From a bacterium (GTDB lineage: Bacteria > Patescibacteriota > Patescibacteriia > Patescibacteriales > XYC2-FULL-47-12), in assembly GCA_030698385.1 (NCBI GenBank), contig JAUYLZ010000014.1:1-55953 (forward strand): 55,953 nucleotides of DNA, in the 5' to 3' direction. Shown piece after piece: positions 45,095 through 52,486 of this stretch. The number at the start of each line of letters is the position of its first letter. Within the stretch, counting starts at the first letter, position 1. Below the pieces are notes generated by a model, which saw only the letters and a program-made list of their open reading frames with translations, had not been told where the DNA came from and did no database searches. A program made the position numbers and the translations under genes.

Positions 45095-46615
45095 CTAATG
45101 ATCAACCACTGGCCGATACTGCAGCGCCTCGGCAATATGCGCGGTAAAAATATCCGCCTCGCCGGCCAGATCGGCAATGGTGCGGGCGACCTTGAGAATA
45201 CGGTAATAAGCCCGAGCGGATAAGTGCATCTGTTCAACAGCTGTTTTTAATAATTGAAATGAATCGGAATTAAGCTGGCAGAATTGCCTCACCTCCGATG
45301 ATGACATTTCCGAATTGGTGATAATACTGAGGAACTCAAAACGTTCTCGTTGGCGTTCACGCGCCGCCTCTACCCTTTTTCTGATTTCACTGGATGACTC
45401 TCCCCTGATGTCGCTGGTTAATTTGTCGAACTTTATTGCCGGCACTTCTATGCGCAGATCAATCCGGTCCACGATCGGGCCGGAAATTTTTTTCTGATAC
45501 TGCAGGATTTGGTTCGGCGTGCAGGTGCACTCGCGCTGCGGATCACTTGAATAGCCGCAGGGACACGGATTCATCGCCGCGACCAGGATAAACTGCGCCG
45601 GAAACTGCAGCGAACCGGCCGCGCGGGAAATATAGATGACGCCGTCTTCAAGCGGCTGGCGCAAATTTTCCAGCATCACGCGCGGGAACTCGGCGAACTC
45701 ATCGAGAAAAAGAATGCCGCGATGAGCCATTGATATCTCGCCCGGCCGCGGCCAAGTGCCGCCGCCAACCAAAGCGGCGCCGGACGCGGTATGATGCGGC
45801 GAACGGAACGGACGCTTCTTTATCAGCGCCGTGCCCTCCGGCAGTTCTCCGGCAACTGAGTAAATTTTTGTTATTTCCAGCGCTTCTTCCAGAGTTAGCT
45901 TTGGCAAAATTGAAGGAATTGTGCGAGCCAGGAGAGTTTTGCCGCTTCCCGGCGGACCGGACATCAGCACGTTGTGTCCGCCGGCCGCCGCTATTTCCAT
46001 CGCACGCTTGGCCTGCTCCTGTCCCTGCACATTAGCCATGTCGGTTGTTTCATCAATGTTGGAAAAATCAATTTCATAGGCGCTAATCGGAATGATAGCG
46101 TCTTTACCCAGCAAATGATCAATCAGTTGACGCAATGACTTCACCGGATACACCTCCAATCCGTCAACTAACTTGGCTTCAGCCGCGTTCACGGCCGGAA
46201 CATAGAGTTTTTCAATGCCCAATTTTTTGGCGGCAATGGCGATTGGCAAGACACCAGCCACCGAGCGTACCAGTCCATCAAGCGCCAATTCACCAATGAA
46301 GAGCTCTTTTTCACTGGGATCAAATTTAATCTTACCGCTGGCGAGCAGAATGCAAATTGCGATTGGTAAATCGTAGCTAGGCCCCTGCTTTTTGACATCA
46401 GCCGGCGCCAAATTAACCGCCACTTTTTTCTGCGGAAAACGACAGTTGCTGTTTAACACCGCGCTGCGCACGCGCTCCTTGGATTCCTGTACGGCAGTAT
46501 CCGGCAGACCGACAATGGCAATGGAGCCTAAAGGACCCGGAACCATTTCCGCCTCTACCTCTACCAAAGTCGCGTCAAGTCCGACCACCGCGGCTGAAAA
46601 TATTTTGGAAGCCAT
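45095..46615 (-). CDS. comM: ComM / YifB family AAA+ Mg-chelatase-like ATPase
   Basis: Helicase-type AAA+ protein that aids branch migration in natural transformation. The 506 residues start at 46615 with MASKIFSAAVVGLDATLVEV, the family's usual opening; the frame runs upstream to 46759 but that part is not conserved-looking. An N-terminal Lon-S5-like domain (about 1-175) is followed by Walker A GPPGSGKTLLA (220-230), LFLDEFAEF, a zinc-type C-x-C-G...C-x-C (PCPCGYSSDPQRECTC) and a C-terminal Mg_chelatase_C domain. Confidence 0.95.
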   Translation of the reverse strand: MASKIFSAAVVGLDATLVEVEAEMVPGPLGSIAIVGLPDTAVQESKERVRSAVLNSNCRFPQKKVAVNLAPADVKKQGPSYDLPIAICILLASGKIKFDPSEKELFIGELALDGLVRSVAGVLPIAIAAKKLGIEKLYVPAVNAAEAKLVDGLEVYPVKSLRQLIDHLLGKDAIIPISAYEIDFSNIDETTDMANVQGQEQAKRAMEIAAAGGHNVLMSGPPGSGKTLLARTIPSILPKLTLEEALEITKIYSVAGELPEGTALIKKRPFRSPHHTASGAALVGGGTWPRPGEISMAHRGILFLDEFAEFPRVMLENLRQPLEDGVIYISRAAGSLQFPAQFILVAAMNPCPCGYSSDPQRECTCTPNQILQYQKKISGPIVDRIDLRIEVPAIKFDKLTSDIRGESSSEIRKRVEAARERQRERFEFLSIITNSEMSSSEVRQFCQLNSDSFQLLKTAVEQMHLSARAYYRILKVARTIADLAGEADIFTAHIAEALQYRPVVDH

Positions 46616-46696
46616 AATATTAATTAAATCACAAATACCAAATAACAAGTTCCAAAAAAACACCGTGAATCTTAATCTTAAACATTTTTGATCTTG

Positions 46697-46712
46697 TCCG
46701 CCAGCTGGCGGA
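46697..46712. repeat. 16-bp palindrome, core of the dispersed repeat
   Basis: TCCGCCAGCTGGCGGA shares its centre with the 36-bp palindrome at 5077-5112 but lacks the TGTCATTCC ends, so it may be a degenerate copy. Confidence 0.45.
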
Positions 46713-46809
46713 TTGAAACTTATTATTTTGATTTTAGTATAGCACAAACACCCCGCCATAGAGGTGGTAAAAAAAACTAACTGTCAAGATATTCGTAAAA
46801 AACTTAAAA

Positions 46810-46831
46810 AGTCTGGAATTTCTTCCAGACT
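46810..46831 (-). terminator. Intrinsic terminator after the 46838-47143 gene
   Basis: AGTCTGGAA and TTCCAGACT around TTTC, followed by T-rich sequence on the - strand. Confidence 0.75.
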
Positions 46832-46837
46832 AACTAA

Positions 46838-47143
46838 TTATAAAGAACTAAACCAACTATCAATCTTTCTATCCGGATTAATTACCAATTCTAACTGCTT
46901 AATTCTTTCTTTTAGTTTTTGAACTTCTTCAAGGTAATCAGGAATTAAAGCGGGAATATCAAATATAGACACCACCTCTCCAACAGCTACAGCCGCTACA
47001 CCCCTCCTTTTTGGTAATGTCTTTTTAGCTATGGTTTTAATGGTTTTAATTAGTCTTTCATTTTCTTCTCCTTTTTTTTCTAATTCTGCTTTTACTTTCT
47101 CTAACTCCGTTTCCAAATTTCTGATAGTTTTTCGCTCGGACAT
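46838..47143 (-). CDS. Small coiled-coil protein, 101 residues
   Basis: Not recognised. Residues 1-40 and 68-90 form charged coiled coils. Between them lie a basic KKTLPKRRG turn and a hydrophobic stretch (VAAVAVGEVVSIFDIPALIP). It has a clear GGAG site before the ATG, its own promoter (47186-47214) and its own terminator, so it is a stand-alone expressed gene. Confidence 0.65.
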   Translation of the reverse strand: MSERKTIRNLETELEKVKAELEKKGEENERLIKTIKTIAKKTLPKRRGVAAVAVGEVVSIFDIPALIPDYLEEVQKLKERIKQLELVINPDRKIDSWFSSL

Positions 47144-47185
47144 ATTTTTCTCCTTTTTTAAGTTCGCAAAGATCTATGCGCTAAA

Positions 47186-47214
47186 AAAATATCATATAAA
47201 TCATCCTTCGTCAA
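47186..47214 (-). promoter_or_regulatory. Promoter of the small coiled-coil gene
   Basis: On the - strand TTGACG (47214-47209), 17 bases, TATTTT (47191-47186). Confidence 0.4.
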
Positions 47215-47322
47215 CAACTACCAATTATTAACTAAAGCAGACTATAAACAAATGAATGCCTAAAAAGATAAAATAGTATATAATAGTAAAGACTCCTAAC
47301 TCTATACTTTTAAACTTTACCT

Positions 47323-48495
47323 ATGCCCTCGCACGAACGCCACGGCGAACAAATCCGCTACTCGCTGGAAAAAGAAATGAATGAAATCTACTGGGCGACC
47401 GCGATAAAAACTTTCGCGATTGAGCTGGTCGGATTATACACGCCGATTTTCATTTTTTTGTATTTTGAAAAATCGTTTGTCGCCGTATTTATCTTTTTCG
47501 GCGCGCAATTTTTTTTCCAGACGCTTTTGGTCCCGCTGGCGGCGCGTTTAATCGGCAAACTCGGCATAAAAAAACTCATGGCCATTGGCGGACCGTTTTT
47601 CGGCGTTTACTTAATCTGCTTGAGTTTGGCGCAAACCTATGGCATTATCTTTATTATTCTGGCGTTAGCGGCCAAAGTTCTCTATCTGGTACTATTTTGG
47701 CCGTCGCGTCATATTGATTTTGCCAAATTCGCAAGCAAAAAAAAGCGCGCCAGACAAATTAGCATGCTGAGCATTATCAATACCTTAATCTCAGCCATCG
47801 CGCCTTTGCTGGGCGCGCTAATGATTACCGCTTTTGGCTATGCGACAACTTTTACCATTTCCGCGGCGCTGTTGTTGCTTGCCTCTGTGCCGCTATTTTT
47901 TTCACCGGAAATTTACGAGAGCTATTCCCTGACCTGGCGGCAAAGTTTTTTGGAGCCTTTCAAAAAAAGAAACTTAAAAACATCAATCGCTTTCTTCTTT
48001 GAAGGCATGGAGTATTATACCAGTTTGGTCTTGCTTTCGCTCTTTATCTATGTAGTCATCGGCGATCTAGAAATCATTGGACTGATAACCTCCATAACTC
48101 TAATAATGACTCTGGTTTTTACCTACTTTGTCGGCTGGATTTCCGACCGGCGCGGCAGCCGGCAAATTATTTCTTTTGCTTCGGTTGTTCACGCCTTTGT
48201 TTGGTTGATTTGCGCTTTTATCACGACTCCTTTGCAGTGTTTGATTTATTTAAACTTTTTTAAATTTGCCGAAACCGCGAACCATCTGCCTTTTTCATCT
48301 TTGTTTTACAAAAAAGCGCATAAGAAAAGACATAATATTGATGAATTCATTATTTACCACGAGATCGCGCACAATAGCGGCCGGGTGCTGATGGCGATAA
48401 TTTTCATTGTCGGATTCAGTTTTGGCCATACCTCATTTCTTTTGTACTTCTCCATTGCCGCCTTTGCCGCGCTGATGTATCGCTTGATTAAATAA
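47323..48495 (+). CDS. MFS-type membrane transporter
   Basis: 390 residues with about eleven hydrophobic segments and a central basic loop (KKKRARQISML). YFVGWISDRRGSRQI is the MFS loop motif G-x-x-x-D-R-x-G in the second half. The first half shows a similar LAARLIGKLGIKK turn. The substrate is unknown. It is flanked by unrelated genes on the other strand. Confidence 0.8.
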   Translation: MPSHERHGEQIRYSLEKEMNEIYWATAIKTFAIELVGLYTPIFIFLYFEKSFVAVFIFFGAQFFFQTLLVPLAARLIGKLGIKKLMAIGGPFFGVYLICLSLAQTYGIIFIILALAAKVLYLVLFWPSRHIDFAKFASKKKRARQISMLSIINTLISAIAPLLGALMITAFGYATTFTISAALLLLASVPLFFSPEIYESYSLTWRQSFLEPFKKRNLKTSIAFFFEGMEYYTSLVLLSLFIYVVIGDLEIIGLITSITLIMTLVFTYFVGWISDRRGSRQIISFASVVHAFVWLICAFITTPLQCLIYLNFFKFAETANHLPFSSLFYKKAHKKRHNIDEFIIYHEIAHNSGRVLMAIIFIVGFSFGHTSFLLYFSIAAFAALMYRLIK

Positions 48496-48499
48496 AAAT

Positions 48500-49180
48500 T
48501 TACTCAAAAATATACGCTGATTTGTCTTGGTCAAAAACCAATTTTTTGTACTCATCGGCGGTGATTAACTTCACCAAGTGCTTGGCCAGTTCGTCCGGCG
48601 TTAACATCATCTTTCTTTTTTCTTCATACTCTTTTTTTGTGGTGCCATAACGCGACAGCGGCGTGTCCACCGGTCCCGGACAGGCAATTTTAACGCGGTA
48701 GTGCGGAAAAGTCTTCTGAATGATTTCAGCTAAGTGGTATGAAGCGCTCTTTGCCAAACCATACAACGCCGGATCCGGCGGCAAGTTCAAACCGTGGCGG
48801 GACGACATCTGCAGAATCACCGCTGAATTAATCAGCTTTGGCTGCACCAGCTTAAACATCAGCCACGAGGCTTTCATGTGTACGTTCATAATCAAGTCAT
48901 AATCCGGTTCGCTTGATTCGGTAACAGTCCCCCGCCGCATCACGCCGGCGTTATTGATTAAAACATCAATCGGCTTTTTAATAGTGGCGAGCGCTTTTTT
49001 TATCGCCCCGCTATCGGTAATATCAAGCTGATGATAGGTAACGCCGGCCACTGGTTCCTTTGGCGACTGAAGATCAAAACACGCGACCAGCGCGCCTTTT
49101 TGAGCGAGCAGTTTTGACTCGGCGTAGCCAATGCCGCTGCTCGCGCCGGTAATAATAACTGTCTTATTTTTTAAATCCAT
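48500..49180 (-). CDS. Short-chain dehydrogenase/reductase
   Basis: A Rossmann-fold NAD(P)-dependent oxidoreductase. Cofactor loop TGASSGIG (11-18), an Asp at the end of strand 2 (ACFDLQ) suggesting NAD preference, NNAGV in strand 4, the catalytic Ser in LQMSSRHG and Y-x-x-x-K in ALYGLAKSASYH. The 226 residues are slightly short for a classical SDR. The substrate is unknown. A 13-bp palindrome lies 11 bases upstream of its start. Confidence 0.92.
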   Translation of the reverse strand: MDLKNKTVIITGASSGIGYAESKLLAQKGALVACFDLQSPKEPVAGVTYHQLDITDSGAIKKALATIKKPIDVLINNAGVMRRGTVTESSEPDYDLIMNVHMKASWLMFKLVQPKLINSAVILQMSSRHGLNLPPDPALYGLAKSASYHLAEIIQKTFPHYRVKIACPGPVDTPLSRYGTTKKEYEEKRKMMLTPDELAKHLVKLITADEYKKLVFDQDKSAYIFE

Positions 49181-49190
49181 AAAAATTATT

Positions 49191-49203
49191 TAGTACAGTA
49201 CTA
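49191..49203. promoter_or_regulatory. Operator-like 13-bp palindrome upstream of the SDR gene
   Basis: TAGTAC-A-GTACTA lies 11 bases before the SDR ATG, a place where a repressor would block initiation. No cognate regulator is recognised. Confidence 0.3.
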
Positions 49204-49235
49204 GTATAACACTAATCCTTTTTTTGTAAAAAAAG

Positions 49236-49259
49236 ACAGCACCTAAAAAAAGATGCTGT
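49236..49259 (-). terminator. Intrinsic terminator after the NUDIX gene
   Basis: On the - strand ACAGCATCT pairs with AGGTGCTGT (one U-G pair), followed by seven T. Confidence 0.7.
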
Positions 49260-49285
49260 GTTTATATAAAAAATAACTTAAGCCT

Positions 49286-49780
49286 TTATTTATATTGCTT
49301 ATTAAAAAAATGAAGAAGTCCTGGTGTAAATGGCGCTCCTTCCAAAATTAACTGTTTAATTTTTTCTATTGTATAAAAATTTCCGCTATCAATTTCTTCT
49401 TTCTGCAGAGTAATAAACTCATCTGTTTGAATAGTAAAAAGAGTTGTCATTGCATAATTATTTTCTCCAACGGGAATACTTTCTTTAGTAATAAATTTTA
49501 AATTTTTTGCTTTTTTTAATCCTAATTCTTCTTTCAACTCACGAATTGCTGTCTTTCGATAACTTTCTCCTGGTTCAACATGTCCAGCAACTGAAGCACA
49601 AAAATAATTAGGATAACGTAATTTATTTTTGGCACGTTTTTGGATAAATAATTCCCCTTTTGGACTGTAAACAAATATTTGAACGGATCGAAGCATCATT
49701 CTTTCTTTATACGCCTGTTCTTTATTTTTATACCCGATGATTTGGTCACTATCATTGACAATAGGATATTGTAATTTCAT
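49286..49780 (-). CDS. NUDIX hydrolase, isopentenyl-diphosphate isomerase-like group
   Basis: The Nudix box spans residues 66-88 with every key position: G66, E72, then R-E-L-x-E-E-L-G. The N-terminal half (IVNDSDQIIGYKNKEQAY then VQIFVYSPKGELFIQKRA) resembles the YfcD/IDI-type Nudix proteins. The 164-residue length fits. The substrate is not predictable. IDI activity is unlikely to be assigned without the family's Cys, which I do not see at the expected place. No Shine-Dalgarno. Confidence 0.88.
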   Translation of the reverse strand: MKLQYPIVNDSDQIIGYKNKEQAYKERMMLRSVQIFVYSPKGELFIQKRAKNKLRYPNYFCASVAGHVEPGESYRKTAIRELKEELGLKKAKNLKFITKESIPVGENNYAMTTLFTIQTDEFITLQKEEIDSGNFYTIEKIKQLILEGAPFTPGLLHFFNKQYK

Positions 49781-49943
49781 AGTATGTATATATTTATTAT
49801 TTTCTGATTATTACAACACACCCGTTAATTTTATTACCACTTCTTGTGGTAAATATTTTACTCTCATAATATTCTATTTTTGAGAACTCTCCTTCTCTGC
49901 CTTGAACTACAAAATAGTCATTTTTAATAAAAAGTAACAGCGT

Positions 49944-49994
49944 TGTCATTCCTGCCCGCCTAGACTCGCCGAGTTTAGGCGGGCAGGAATGACA
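49944..49994. repeat. 51-bp inverted repeat of the TGTCATTCC family
   Basis: Arms TGTCATTCCTGCCCGCCTA and TAGGCGGGCAGGAATGACA with GACTC...GAGT inside. It shares its ends with the palindrome at 5077-5112. It lies in the 345-base gap between the NUDIX and tRNA genes, which otherwise holds only AT-rich sequence with no reading frame I can support. Confidence 0.7.
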
Positions 49995-50125
49995 GTAAAA
50001 AGTTTTAAAATAAAGAAAAAAGCAATTTCGTAATTCAAGACATATTACATCTCTATAATATAGTACTTAACTTTTTTTGTAAAAAAAATAAAACCAGCTA
50101 TATCTAATAACTGGCTCAAACTTTG

Positions 50126-50207
50126 TGGGCGAGAGAGGACTCGAACCTCCACGCCTTGTGGCACTAGCTCCTAAGGCTAGCGTGTATACCAATTTCACCA
50201 CTCGCCC
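50126..50207 (-). tRNA. tRNA-Leu (anticodon UAG)
   Basis: On the - strand the acceptor GGGCGAG pairs with CTCGCCC and the discriminator is A. The anticodon stem CTAGC/GCTAG encloses loop CTTAGGA with anticodon TAG. A long variable arm (TGCCACAAGGCG) and T-loop GGTTCGAGTCC mark it as a class II tRNA-Leu. CCA is not encoded. Confidence 0.96.
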
Positions 50208-50221
50208 AACAAAAAAGTTTA

Positions 50222-50653
50222 CTAAACGTTTTCCAACAAACCAACGTTTTTTACAGACAAAACCAAAAATATTTTTTTACTTTTTTCACCCTTCATGCTT
50301 GCCATGTCCGCAATTATCCGTTCCGCTCCTTTTTGTTTCAAAACTTCTTTTAACTCTTTCGCCTCCGGGCTATCGTCTTCCGTCAAGGGCCGCGCGTCAC
50401 TTGTCAAATACACTGTCATTGACAGTTCGCTGTAGGCTAATATCAATGGCACAAAATAAACACGCGTCTGATTAATTACTTTGAGCGGCTGTCTGGAATG
50501 CGCGCGATGAAAGTCCATATCACCGTACAGAGCTTCTTTGCTCTGATATTCTTTGATAAACTTCGTCCCATCGCGAAAAATCCGTTCCGCGCCATCCGCG
50601 CTCTGCCAAAATTCTTTCTGTTCCGAATTGTTTTGATATGTTGTTAAGTTCAT
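50222..50653 (-). CDS. Uncharacterised 143-residue protein paired with the kinase-fold gene
   Basis: Not recognised. It contains EALYGDMDFHRAHSRQPLKV, a conserved-looking stretch with three His, a hydrophobic strand (YFVPLILAYSELSMTVYL) and a charged helix. An AAGGAG site lies upstream of the ATG. It starts 11 bases after the kinase-fold gene, so the two form an operon. The segment L-Y-G-D-M-[DE]-[YF] followed by H-S also occurs near residue 1325 of the 1513-residue protein (27949-32490). Confidence 0.65.
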   Translation of the reverse strand: MNLTTYQNNSEQKEFWQSADGAERIFRDGTKFIKEYQSKEALYGDMDFHRAHSRQPLKVINQTRVYFVPLILAYSELSMTVYLTSDARPLTEDDSPEAKELKEVLKQKGAERIIADMASMKGEKSKKIFLVLSVKNVGLLENV

Positions 50654-50664
50654 AGTATTACTCC

Positions 50665-51894
50665 TTACTTAAAAACTCTACCTATAACAGCTTGATTAAA
50701 ACGGATTTTATTTTCTTTTGTTACAAAGTTATCCTCCAAATATTTTTTGATTTTATCAGTGGTTCCAAAGAGCGATTTTTCTGCCTCGCTCAGCGCCTGA
50801 GCAAGCTCGACTATCCTATCGTAGTTCTTCATATTTGTCAAGCTTTGCAGTTCAATATACACTCCATGTCTGTCATTGCTTAAAAAATCATCAAATTCTT
50901 TCTTGTTCATTTCCTTGGAAAAACCATACTGTTCTAAAACTAACAAGCCACGGCTGCTAATTCTTTTTAACTCCGCTGTTTCCAATACTTCTTTTTCTGA
51001 CGCGCTATATTTTATCAATAGCTTTGCCGCAGGCAGTATGGAAGTATCAGGGTCAGTATCAATGCCTTCACCAATGTGGCGAGCGCTCTCCGAGTTCAAA
51101 TCCTTGTCATAAGTAGATGTTCCAAAATCAATAATATAAATATCTTCGTCTTCGCCAATCATGATATTTTGTGAATGCATATCGCGATGAAAAAAATGAG
51201 AGTCATTTAACTCATTAATTGTATTTAAGAGTTGATCATACTGCTCTTTTTTCAAAAAAGGATTGCGTTTGGCTAACTCAACAATTTTATTGGCGACTTC
51301 TTTTTCATTCAATCTATAAAAACTCAATAATATATTTTCTAAATCCTTGTCAATTGCCTGTTCAAAAGTCTGATGACGTTCATTTTTTAATACCTCTGTA
51401 ACGTGGTCATTTAAACCTTCACTCTCATTTATGGCCGCCTCCATTATTCTGCGCCACAACGTTTTTCCTCTGACAGTTTTCATTGCCAGATATTCATCTT
51501 TTTTTCCATCTTCTTCTGTTTCAAAATGAACTATAACATCAGGCACGTGACCAACATTTTTTCCGGCAACACGAGCATTTTCCAAAACCACCCTGGCATG
51601 CTCTTGTACCCCGCCTTCTTCTTTTAAATTATTCTGCAAATGAGAAGTATCCGAAGGTCTAACGTCTATTTTTATACAAATATGTCCAATAACATTGCCA
51701 TCATTATCAAACTCCGGCAAATCATTCAAAATATCCGCCCGAGAGCCAATCCCAATAATTTTAGCGCTTTGTTCAATGGCTTTCAGATAACGTTGCGCGT
51801 CTGCTTTCAGCTTCTCATCCTTAATTTCTCGCTGTTCTATCTTAATTTCTTGACGCAACGCCTCCGGAGAAGTTAATTTTATTATTTCTTTCAT
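50665..51894 (-). CDS. Protein-kinase-fold phosphotransferase
   Basis: 409 residues. A candidate ATP-anchoring Lys sits in H-I-C-I-K-I-D (K75), a hinge-like YLAMKTVRGKTLWRRI lies at 135-150, the catalytic loop F-H-R-D-M-H-S-Q-N has H236-D238 and N243, and I-I-D-F-G has D256-G258. This set is complete for an ATP-dependent kinase of the RIO/APH/eukaryotic-like superfamily. The N-terminal 45 residues are charged helix and the C-terminal 140 residues are helical with no known domain. The substrate could be protein, sugar or lipid. Confidence 0.8.
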   Translation of the reverse strand: MKEIIKLTSPEALRQEIKIEQREIKDEKLKADAQRYLKAIEQSAKIIGIGSRADILNDLPEFDNDGNVIGHICIKIDVRPSDTSHLQNNLKEEGGVQEHARVVLENARVAGKNVGHVPDVIVHFETEEDGKKDEYLAMKTVRGKTLWRRIMEAAINESEGLNDHVTEVLKNERHQTFEQAIDKDLENILLSFYRLNEKEVANKIVELAKRNPFLKKEQYDQLLNTINELNDSHFFHRDMHSQNIMIGEDEDIYIIDFGTSTYDKDLNSESARHIGEGIDTDPDTSILPAAKLLIKYSASEKEVLETAELKRISSRGLLVLEQYGFSKEMNKKEFDDFLSNDRHGVYIELQSLTNMKNYDRIVELAQALSEAEKSLFGTTDKIKKYLEDNFVTKENKIRFNQAVIGRVFK

Positions 51895-51986
51895 AGTACT
51901 TTGATAGTATCATATTTCTTAAATATTACAAATTGTGTTATTATATTAATATTAAATTACTATTAATAATTTTAAGCAAAAAACAT

Positions 51987-52343
51987 ATGCCTACCAAGAA
52001 ATCTAATGCTAAAAAAGCGGAGCAAAAATTCTCCAACGAAGATATTGAAAAAAACAAAGTCGTCTCGGCGCTTTCATACATTTTTATTCTCTGCCTAATC
52101 CCCCTTCTGCTCAAGCAAACCAGCCCCTACGCGCAGTTCCACGCCAGACAGGGTCTGACCATTACGGTCGCGTTCTTCATCTTTTGGGTAATCGGTATTA
52201 TTCCGATCCTGGGCTGGATGGTGGCTTTTTTCGGCAATATCGCGCTGATTATTATCAGCATTTTGGGAGTGATAAAAACCCTTGACGGCAAAGCTTGGGA
52301 AATTCCTTTTATCTATGAATGGAGCAAAAAGTGGAACTTATAA
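51987..52343 (+). CDS. DUF4870 / Tic20-like membrane protein
   Basis: 118 residues from the ATG at 51987 (a frame reaches 51933). A basic N-terminus (MPTKKSNAKKAEQK) is followed by three to four membrane segments. YAQFHARQGLTITVAFFIFW carries the F-H-A-R-Q-G motif of the DUF4870/Tic20 group. The role is unknown. The gene is + strand, divergent from the kinase gene. Confidence 0.88.
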   Translation: MPTKKSNAKKAEQKFSNEDIEKNKVVSALSYIFILCLIPLLLKQTSPYAQFHARQGLTITVAFFIFWVIGIIPILGWMVAFFGNIALIIISILGVIKTLDGKAWEIPFIYEWSKKWNL

Positions 52344-52355
52344 ACTCTAAATGAC

Positions 52356-52471
52356 AAATTTCTAATTCACCTAATATCTAATCAAACCCCAATTAAATAA
52401 TTACTAATATCTAATTATGACATTGGTTTTTAGAACTTGATTAGAAATTATGAATTAGTAATTAGAAATTT
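52356..52471. repeat. AT-rich imperfect inverted repeat
   Basis: The left arm (52356-52385) and right arm (52437-52471) are inverse versions of AAATTTCTAATT...CTAATCAA. It sits in the leader of the PEP synthase gene and resembles the element at 34848-34930 in style. Confidence 0.55.
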
Positions 52472-52486
52472 TTAAAAAAATATCTT

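Noticed and set aside
49781..50125. Possible gene or riboswitch in the gap before tRNA-Leu
   Set aside because: Only AT-rich sequence and the TGTCATTCC inverted repeat are visible; no supported reading frame or aptamer-like core.
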